DNA of 10,683 nt, taken from JAGLTA01 sp023142625. Lineage in GTDB: Bacteria; Patescibacteriota; Patescibacteriia; JAACEG01. The translations under genes were made by a program, and so were the position numbers. Below the pieces are notes generated by a model that made no database searches, had not been told where the DNA came from, and worked only from the letters and a program-made list of their open reading frames with translations. Below, piece after piece: positions 6,066 to 10,683 of this stretch; position 1 is the first letter of the stretch, and the number at the start of each line of letters is the position of its first letter. Location of the stretch: contig DAOWHA010000055.1 in the NCBI GenBank assembly GCA_030641665.1, positions 1-10,683 on the forward strand. Reading direction: 5' to 3'.

Positions 6066-6207
6066 TGTCTTTGCGAGGAGGCGATAGCCGACGAAGCAAT
6101 CTCATTACTGAGCGGACAAATCTATAATTATAGTTTCGCTCTCTTAGTAATGAGATTGCTTCGTCATTTCGTTCCGCTACCGCTCCACTTCATTCCTCGC
6201 AAAGACA
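6066..6207. repeat. Palindromic intergenic repeat, copy C
   Basis: The ends are TGTCTTTGCGAGGAG (from 6066) and CCTCGCAAAGACA (to 6207). The inner arms GACGAAGCAATCTCATTACT and AGTAATGAGATTGCTTCGTC are perfect complements, around a CTATAATTATAG palindrome. It is the best-preserved of the three copies and lies between the divergent receiver and prepilin genes. Confidence 0.88.
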
Positions 6208-6252
6208 GTGTGGGGAAACATTCCTCGTAAAAAAAGACAGTGCAGGGAAACT
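6193..6252. repeat. Imperfect tandem duplication at the end of repeat copy C
   Basis: TTCCTCGCAAAGACAG followed by TGTGGGGAAACA (6193-6220) recurs as TTCCTCGTAAAAAAAGACAG and TGCAGGGAAACT (6221-6252). The first half is the right end of repeat C, so the end of the element was duplicated together with about 12 bp of flank. Confidence 0.6.
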
Positions 6253-6361
6253 CCTCCTCCAATACCTTCTTTTCCTTAATTCTTTTTAATATTGCAGTAT
6301 GGCATAAATTAAAAATATGTCAATGGATTTAAAAAAATCTCTATTAAATTTTTTTAATTTC

Positions 6362-6370
6362 TGCTATAAT
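6362..6370 (+). promoter_or_regulatory. Extended -10 promoter element (TGCTATAAT) of the prepilin gene
   Basis: TGC followed by the perfect hexamer TATAAT (6365-6370). No good -35 is seen 16-18 nt upstream, as expected for an extended -10. A start near 6377 would coincide with an ATG, so the mRNA may be leaderless, or have a 21-nt leader if translation begins at 6398. Confidence 0.6.
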
Positions 6371-6376
6371 GCCTGT

Positions 6377-8461
6377 ATGTTTATTAAAAATAAAAAAATG
6401 AAATTTCAAAAACAGCGGGGATTTACCTTGATAGAATCCTTAATAACTATCGTGGTGGTCGCCATACTATTTTTCGGAGTCTATAATCTTATAATCTATT
6501 CCATAAAAATCACTAACGAAAACAAATTTCGCGCCGCCGCCGCTATTATCGCGAACCAAAAAATAGAAAGGGTTCGCAATCTGCCGTACGATGATGTCGG
6601 AACATTAACTGGAATGGTTAACGGCGTAATTCCAGACGATGAAACTATCACTCAGGGAGGAAGCGTTTTTGCGGTTAACACTTTGGTTAAATACGAAGAC
6701 GATCCGTTTGACGGCGTTGCCAGCACTACTGACACAATTCCGACCGACTATAAATCAGCAAGTGTTAAAGTTAGTTGGAACGGTCCGTTCGGACAAAAAA
6801 ATATTATCATTTCCACGATAGTCGCGCCTAAGGGAATTGAGACTAGCGCTGGCGGCGGAACTTTAGTGATTAGCGTTTTTAACGCTAACGGACTGCCTGT
6901 AAATTTAGCCGAAGTGCATATAGAAAATCAAGATTTAGCTCCGACAATTGATTTTACGGCGCAAAGCAATGATCAAGGCGAACTAATTTTTTACGGCGCG
7001 CCGATCTCAAATGAAGGATATGAAATAACTGTCACAAAAACAGGACACAGCACAAGTTCCACAACTCCGAGAACAGCGGAAAATCCAAATCCGACTAAGC
7101 CGAACGCCACTATTATAGAAGGGCAAAAAACCGAAATAAGTTTTGCTATTGACCTGTTAAGCGACTTAACCATTAGAACTATTACCGCGAATCTTCCTCA
7201 AAACTGGCGGCTAAGTTCAGATAGTTCAGAAGAAAGACAAACCAACGCGCGCATTGCTATTGATAATTCAGGGTCTATTTATGTTGTCTGGCAAGACTAT
7301 CGCCAAACTTCCGCTTCTAAAATATACGCGCAAAAATATGATTCAAACGGCTACGCGCAATGGCCTAGCGCAGCATCTCCGGACGATATCGTAATAGCAA
7401 CCGCCAATAATACCGTCCTGCCAGATATCTTGACTGATAATTCCGGAAATCTGTATGTCGGGTGGCATGACGGATCAACGGGAAACCAAGAAGCTTATAT
7501 TGTTAAACTGGATTCGTCGGACGGCTCTGATTTATGGGGTGCCGAAAAAAAAATAAATACTTTAGCAGATGCCGCAGACCAGTCGCATATAAGAATAGCG
7601 CTGGCGGAAAACGCCGGCAGCGCCACCACTAGCGCTGTCTGGCAAGACAACCGCGGCGGCGACCTTGATGTATATCTGCAAATATTAAGCCCAAGCGGAG
7701 AGATTCAATTTAACCCTGAAATTAGAATAAACGCTAATCCCGCGTCTGACGGATCAGATCAATATGAGCCTGTTATAACTATTGACTCATCGCATAATAA
7801 TTATATTATTTGGACTGACAGGAGGGACGGGGACTTTAATGTTTATGGAGCAAAATATTCTGTTGCTGCTGTTTTACAATGGGAAAATCTTATCAATACA
7901 GACACCGGAACTTCAGACCAATTAAATCCTGATATAGCTATTGACTCTAATGATAATATCTACATTGTCTGGACAGACGAGAGGAACGGCGACCAAGATA
8001 TATATGCGCAAAAATACGATACAGGCGGAAACGCTCTTTGGATCGAGGATCTGAAAATAAACATTAATTCGGATCCTTCTGCTCAATATAATCCCGATAT
8101 AACTATTAACCCGCTAACAGACAAGCCCTTTGCTGTTTGGCAAGACGACCGCAACGGCAATTTGGATATTTATGCTACTGAATTTGACAACTACGAATCG
8201 AGCGAGGAACCTGTCAATAATGTCCCTCTAATAATAACTGGAGTAAAACGGATCGGGGAAGATCCTATAATATACAAATATAACAAAGACTATTTGTCAG
8301 ACAGCAGCGGAAATGTTAATTTAACAGACATAGAATGGGACTCCTATAATATTGAATTACAGGAAGGATATGAAAATTACGACATAATTATGTCTTCTCC
8401 AAGCATTCCGATCGGTCTTCTGCCGAATACATCGGAAGAGATCATCTTATATTTGGAATAA
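6377..8461 (+). CDS. Prepilin-type protein with propeller-like repeats (pilin-adhesin candidate)
   Basis: A probable minor pilin or pseudopilin carrying a large extracellular head. Residues 1-15 form a basic leader ending KQRG, cleaved before F16-T-L-I-E-S (Glu at +5); the hydrophobic helix follows. Residues about 158-258 resemble a carboxypeptidase-regulatory-like beta domain (GGTLVISVFNANGLPV ... GELIFYGAP). About 290-607 contain six repeats of roughly 55 residues with the pattern ID-x-x-x-N-x-Y-x-x-W-x-D-x-R-x-G-x-x-D-x-Y-x-Q-K-Y-D, likely beta-propeller blades. A C-terminal Ig-like segment (615-694) contains DPIIYKYNKDYLSDSSGNVNL and EWDSYNI. The role, perhaps surface attachment, is inferred. 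The start is uncertain: ATG 6377 fits the promoter, ATG 6398 gives a classic short leader (MKFQKQRG), and the longest frame from 6317 would overlap the -10 box. Pilus assembly genes lie about 1 kb downstream on the other strand. Confidence 0.85.
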   Translation: MFIKNKKMKFQKQRGFTLIESLITIVVVAILFFGVYNLIIYSIKITNENKFRAAAAIIANQKIERVRNLPYDDVGTLTGMVNGVIPDDETITQGGSVFAVNTLVKYEDDPFDGVASTTDTIPTDYKSASVKVSWNGPFGQKNIIISTIVAPKGIETSAGGGTLVISVFNANGLPVNLAEVHIENQDLAPTIDFTAQSNDQGELIFYGAPISNEGYEITVTKTGHSTSSTTPRTAENPNPTKPNATIIEGQKTEISFAIDLLSDLTIRTITANLPQNWRLSSDSSEERQTNARIAIDNSGSIYVVWQDYRQTSASKIYAQKYDSNGYAQWPSAASPDDIVIATANNTVLPDILTDNSGNLYVGWHDGSTGNQEAYIVKLDSSDGSDLWGAEKKINTLADAADQSHIRIALAENAGSATTSAVWQDNRGGDLDVYLQILSPSGEIQFNPEIRINANPASDGSDQYEPVITIDSSHNNYIIWTDRRDGDFNVYGAKYSVAAVLQWENLINTDTGTSDQLNPDIAIDSNDNIYIVWTDERNGDQDIYAQKYDTGGNALWIEDLKININSDPSAQYNPDITINPLTDKPFAVWQDDRNGNLDIYATEFDNYESSEEPVNNVPLIITGVKRIGEDPIIYKYNKDYLSDSSGNVNLTDIEWDSYNIELQEGYENYDIIMSSPSIPIGLLPNTSEEIILYLE

Positions 8462-8665
8462 TAGACCTACTGCGTAATTAGTTCCTACTGCAATTCTCAT
8501 ATTTTGGTCAAATTTTCTAAAAATTTTAACGCCTATATATTTGTAGTGACGAATTTGAAACCCGTCTCTACTAAAAATTGTTTGAAAAATTTGCCTCAAA
8601 ATCTAAAAATTTTTAACCCGTCGGATGACTGGGTTCGTCATAAAACTAATTACGCAACAGGTCTA
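8462..8665. mobile_element. MITE-like element with 20-22 bp terminal inverted repeats
   Basis: The ends (8462-8483 and 8644-8665) are inverted copies differing at two of 22 bases; the left begins TAGACCTACTGCGTAATTAG. Inside are a hairpin GTAGTGACG/CGTCTCTAC (8543-8551, 8563-8571), a second one AACCC/GGGTT (8615-8635), and inner arms such as TGACGAA/TTCGTCA, so the whole 204 bp can fold on itself. It has no coding capacity. TA at both outer edges would suit a TA target duplication (IS630/Tc1-like), but this is not proven. It starts directly after the prepilin gene's stop codon and ends just before the sigma-factor promoter. Confidence 0.7.
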
Positions 8666-8668
8666 ATA

Positions 8669-8697
8669 TTGATTTTTATTTAATATTTTAGTATATT
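8669..8697 (+). promoter_or_regulatory. Probable promoter of the ECF sigma gene (TTGATT - 17 nt - TATATT)
   Basis: TTGATT (8669-8674) and TATATT (8692-8697), 17 nt apart, close to the housekeeping consensus. Transcription would start near 8704, so the leader would be only the hairpin at 8699-8729 plus a few bases. It lies immediately outside the MITE-like element. Confidence 0.55.
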
Positions 8698-8698
8698 T

Positions 8699-8730
8699 AA
8701 AAAAGGAGTTTAATAATAACTTCTTTTTTT
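8699..8730 (+). promoter_or_regulatory. Leader hairpin before the sigma-factor start
   Basis: An 11-12 bp stem, AAAAAGGAGTT with AACTTCTTTTT (one G-U pair, 7-nt loop), runs into T bases 3 nt before the ATG. It would sequester the only GGAG of the leader. It looks like a terminator but lies at the predicted transcription start, so a role in translation or mRNA stability is more plausible. Confidence 0.4.
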
Positions 8731-8732
8731 GT

Positions 8733-9296
8733 ATGAATATAATTAAAGAAAAAATATTGCTGGCAAAAATCAGAGCGGGAGACGAAAAATCTTTCTCTTT
8801 GCTTTATGATTTATATGTTGACAGAATATTTCGTTTCATTAGTTTTAAAATAACTAATTCGGACGAAGCGGAGGATTTAACATCTGAAGTTTTTATGCGC
8901 GCTTGGCGCTATTTTCAGGATGGATATAAAATTGATAATTTAAAAGCTTTTTTATATCGCATTTCCAGAAACGCGATTATTGATTTTTATAAAAAAAATT
9001 ACAATAAAAAAACAGTTAAGCTTGAGGAATGCGAAACTGCTGAAAATTCAAAAAAGGCGGAGATTAGCAAAAATATAATAGACAAAATTGATCTTGATAT
9101 TGAATTAAAACAGGTATTGCAAAATTTGGACTTATTGAAAGACGAATATAAAGAGATTATTTTATTGCGTTTTATTGAAGATTATTCTTCCTCTGAAATA
9201 AGCAAGATTATGAATCGCTCCAAAGGCGCGATTAGAGTTTTAATACACAGGGCTTTAAACGCGCTAAAAGAAAAAATGCAAAAAAACCGACTATGA
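8733..9296 (+). CDS. ECF-type RNA polymerase sigma factor
   Basis: A 187-residue sigma-70 family protein containing only regions 2 and 4, as in extracytoplasmic-function sigma factors. Region 2 covers about residues 20-90: FSLLYDLYVDRIFRFISF, then DEAEDLTSEVFMRAW, the region 2.2 core-binding signature, and LKAFLYRISRNAIIDFYKK. A charged linker (about 91-120) follows. Region 4 (about 125-180) includes LKDEYKEIILLRFIEDYSSSEISKIMNRSKGAIRVLIHRALNALKEKM, a helix-turn-helix for the -35 element. It would direct transcription of a regulon not identifiable here. No anti-sigma gene follows: 23 nt downstream lie convergent minus-strand genes. Neighbouring pilus genes suggest, but do not show, a link to surface structures. 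Confidence 0.93.
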   Translation: MNIIKEKILLAKIRAGDEKSFSLLYDLYVDRIFRFISFKITNSDEAEDLTSEVFMRAWRYFQDGYKIDNLKAFLYRISRNAIIDFYKKNYNKKTVKLEECETAENSKKAEISKNIIDKIDLDIELKQVLQNLDLLKDEYKEIILLRFIEDYSSSEISKIMNRSKGAIRVLIHRALNALKEKMQKNRL

Positions 9297-9319
9297 GATA
9301 ACTGCTTAATTAGTCTGTT

Positions 9320-9592
9320 TTATATAAAAGGATCTTCTATGGCTCCAAAATTAGGAATTTTTTTATTTTCCTTATGCTCTATTTTCCGCTCAACTTCGTT
9401 AAATAATTTAATATTAACATTTTCTGAAGTTACTTCTCTTTGCAGCTGGTAAATAGAATCTGCTTCCTGAATTGTTAAATAAAAATTTTTATGCAAAAAA
9501 GACAGAATTATTAACAGCCATATCAAAAGCGCGGCAGTAATAAAAATAATAAAATATTTAATCGCTCCGCAAATTTCTATTTTTGTTTTCAT
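9320..9592 (-). CDS. Small single-TM protein of the pilus cluster (PilP-like tail)
   Basis: The 90-residue product has a short cytoplasmic N-terminus (MKTKIEICGAIK), one transmembrane segment (about 13-33) and an external part of about 55 residues, mostly charged and helical, ending NFGAIEDPFI. It comes 21 nt after the PilO-like gene on the same strand, in the place where PilP follows PilO in type IV pilus operons. The closing DPF resembles the RDPF motif near the start of PilP, but the PilP beta domain is absent. It is therefore read as an inner-membrane pilus accessory protein by context; no family is firmly recognised. No Shine-Dalgarno is seen. Confidence 0.6.
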   Translation of the reverse strand: MKTKIEICGAIKYFIIFITAALLIWLLIILSFLHKNFYLTIQEADSIYQLQREVTSENVNIKLFNEVERKIEHKENKKIPNFGAIEDPFI

Positions 9593-9613
9593 ATTTTTTT
9601 ATTATTTAATTTT

Positions 9614-10153
9614 TTACCTCAAACACACATAAGCGATAATTGACAATTTCATATTCTTAACCGAACTTTCTTCGTCGCCGACGCGCCTCGCTCCGTCAGA
9701 ATTTATAACAAACGATTCTATGTTTAAATAATACTTTTGCGTTTCCAATGAATGCGCGTATCTAACCAAATCAATGAATTTTCCTTCTGAGTTAATTATT
9801 ATTTTTAATTTCATTTCATTATTTTCGTCCAGCGCGCTAATCTTAATATCTTGGCTTACGAAGTATTTTTTAGCAGTCGTTTCTAAATTTTCGATAAACT
9901 CCAGTTCATTTTCTTTTGCCACAAAAACTGAGTATGTATTTACTGTTTTTTTAATCCTGCTTAATTCATCAATATTTTTTTGAATATTCTGCCCCTTTAA
10001 CTGTTTTTGCGATAAAACTTGTTTTCTGTCTTTAATCTCCTGAGAAATATTTTTAATATCAGTTATTGACGGCAATAACAAAAATATGCTTAATATGATT
10101 ATGGTAAAAAGCCATGGAACTGTAATAATAAAAATTTTTTTCTTACATTGCAT
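9614..10153 (-). CDS. pilO: PilO-like type IV pilus assembly protein
   Basis: PilO pairs with PilN in the inner-membrane alignment complex of type IV pilus and type II secretion machines. The 179-residue product has the family layout: a short basic start (MQCKKK), one TM (about 7-28), a coiled coil (about 30-72, ISQEIKDRKQVLSQKQLKGQNIQKNIDEL), then a ferredoxin-like domain with ELEFIENLETTAKKYFVSQDIKI and GKFIDLVRYAHSLETQKYYLNIESFVI, which closely follows PilO order. It lies 28 nt after the PilN-like gene and 21 nt before a small TM gene on the same strand. Identification rests on layout, pattern and gene order, since PilO sequences diverge strongly. The ATG at 10153 lacks a Shine-Dalgarno. 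Confidence 0.8.
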   Translation of the reverse strand: MQCKKKIFIITVPWLFTIIILSIFLLLPSITDIKNISQEIKDRKQVLSQKQLKGQNIQKNIDELSRIKKTVNTYSVFVAKENELEFIENLETTAKKYFVSQDIKISALDENNEMKLKIIINSEGKFIDLVRYAHSLETQKYYLNIESFVINSDGARRVGDEESSVKNMKLSIIAYVCLR

Positions 10154-10181
10154 ATTATTTACAATTTAACGGTTTAACGAT

Positions 10182-10604
10182 TTAATATACTTCTGTCGTC
10201 AATTCAAATTTTATATTTTCACGCAATAAAAGATCGCTAATAGGCAGTTTTATTTCCTTTAAAAAATTTGACGAATTAATCTTTTCTTTATAATTTATTA
10301 AGTCCTCTCTTGTTGCGGCAATACCCTTAATATTTAAATTTAAAATGCTGTTTTCTTTCTTCTTTTTTTCCAGAAATTTAAAAGAGAGGTGGGATAAAGT
10401 TATATTTTTGGGTGTTAAATTTATAATTTTTAAAAACAGATCTGTAAAAAAAATATTCTCGCTTTGGACAAAATCCAAAAATTCTAACTCACTGTTGAGA
10501 TTTTTAATTTGCTGGTTTAATTCTTTATTTCCTTCCGTAATCGTAATACTCTGACTGTTTATATCGCGCAAATTATTTTTAATAATATGCTTGGCTATTA
10601 GCAC
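10182..10604 (-). CDS. pilN: PilN-like protein, C-terminal part from a GTG start (probably a broken gene)
   Basis: This 140-residue frame gives the end of a transmembrane helix (MLIAKHIIKNN), a coiled coil (about 15-45), then a PilN-like ferredoxin domain: FTDLFLKIINLTPKNITLSHLSFKF, NLNIKGIAATREDLINYKEKINSSNFLKEIKLP and a final FELTTEV strand. PilN has a cytoplasmic tail that binds PilM, a TM and this periplasmic domain. Here the only start codon is GTG at 10604. Two codons before it is an in-frame TGA (10610-10608), and upstream of that the same frame stays open to the window edge and encodes the first half of a TM. So the TM is split by a stop. A short re-initiated product, a pseudogene, readthrough or a sequencing error are all possible. 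The pilO-like gene follows. Confidence 0.72.
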   Translation of the reverse strand: MLIAKHIIKNNLRDINSQSITITEGNKELNQQIKNLNSELEFLDFVQSENIFFTDLFLKIINLTPKNITLSHLSFKFLEKKKKENSILNLNIKGIAATREDLINYKEKINSSNFLKEIKLPISDLLLRENIKFELTTEVY

Positions 10605-10683
10605 TATTCAATTATTAATAATAAATAGCAAAGATGAGATAAAAACCAACCTTTCTATCACTAAATAAATGCTCTTGGTATGA
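10605..10683 (-). pseudogene. Upstream part of the PilN-like frame, ended by an in-frame TGA
   Basis: In the same frame as the downstream PilN-like gene, the minus strand reads HTKSIYLVIERLVFISS then LLFIINN and TGA at 10610-10608, then Ile and the GTG at 10604. The hydrophobic run RLVFISSLLFIINN continues as IVLIAKHII after the stop, so together they make one TM of about 24 residues flanked by Arg and Lys. The N-terminal remainder, including any PilM-binding tail, lies beyond the window. TGA terminates other genes here (trhP, DUF4258, DUF2283, sigma), so a changed genetic code is not the explanation. Confidence 0.6.

Noticed and set aside
353..6207. CRISPR-like array from the recurring TTGCGAG units
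   Set aside because: Copies are kilobases apart, palindromic, 140-160 bp long and without regular spacers.
6317..6376. Start of the prepilin gene at 6317
   Set aside because: It would place the TGCTATAAT promoter inside the gene and give a prepilin leader of 35 residues without basic character at its start; starts at 6377 or 6398 fit better.
8699..8730. Intrinsic terminator before the sigma gene
   Set aside because: Its shape fits, but it lies at the predicted transcription start and abuts the ATG, so it would only end transcripts from upstream; listed as a leader hairpin instead.
9774..10554. Plus-strand open frames opposite the pilO- and pilN-like genes
   Set aside because: They are complements of AT-rich helical coding sequence, rich in Phe, Leu and Ser runs, with no ribosome binding site or family pattern.
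10605..10613. Recoding of TGA as Gly or Trp, as in some CPR lineages
   Set aside because: Several intact genes here end in TGA, two of them in ATGA overlaps, so TGA is a working stop codon.

Overview
The window reads as a piece of a small-genome, AT-rich bacterial chromosome. The short gaps, ATGA overlaps, few Shine-Dalgarno sites and gene types (prepilin-like adhesin, PilN/PilO set, STT3-like membrane enzyme, DUF4258/DUF2283 pair) resemble Patescibacteria (CPR, Parcubacteria-like). That placement is an inference from style, because no rRNA or marker phylogeny is available here. TGA is used as an ordinary stop by several genes, so this is not a TGA-recoding lineage.

Left part, minus strand, read from about 1875 down to 1: a secreted or membrane-anchored thioredoxin-like protein, a PRC-barrel protein and smpB lie 2 to 4 nt apart, followed by the 5' part of ssrA (tmRNA), which runs off the window start. 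SmpB and tmRNA together form the trans-translation ribosome rescue system. The tmRNA is non-coding but can be recognised by its 5' end, three pseudoknots and a 25-codon tag reading frame.

Middle, plus strand: a U32-family tRNA hydroxylation enzyme (trhP-like) is coupled by an ATGA overlap to a large polytopic GT-C/STT3-like membrane protein. A promoter and an overlapping DUF4258/DUF2283 pair (toxin-antitoxin-like) follow. Two strong hairpins separate this pair from a convergent, minus-strand receiver-domain protein whose phosphoacceptor Asp is replaced by Asn.

Right part: a 694-residue prepilin-type protein with a carboxypeptidase-regulatory-like domain, six propeller-like repeats and a C-terminal Ig-like domain; a roughly 204-bp MITE-like element; an ECF sigma factor with no visible anti-sigma gene; then, on the minus strand, a type IV pilus inner-membrane cluster (pilN-like, pilO-like and a small one-TM protein ending in DPFI). 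The pilN-like gene has an in-frame TGA inside its transmembrane segment.

Three copies of a 140-160 bp palindromic intergenic repeat (outer arm TGTCTTTGCGAGGAG, core GAAGCAATCTCATTACT) lie between smpB and ssrA and in two divergent intergenic regions. The most notable items are the complete-looking tmRNA body, the disrupted pilN, the pilin-propeller fusion, the degenerate receiver and the MITE-like element.
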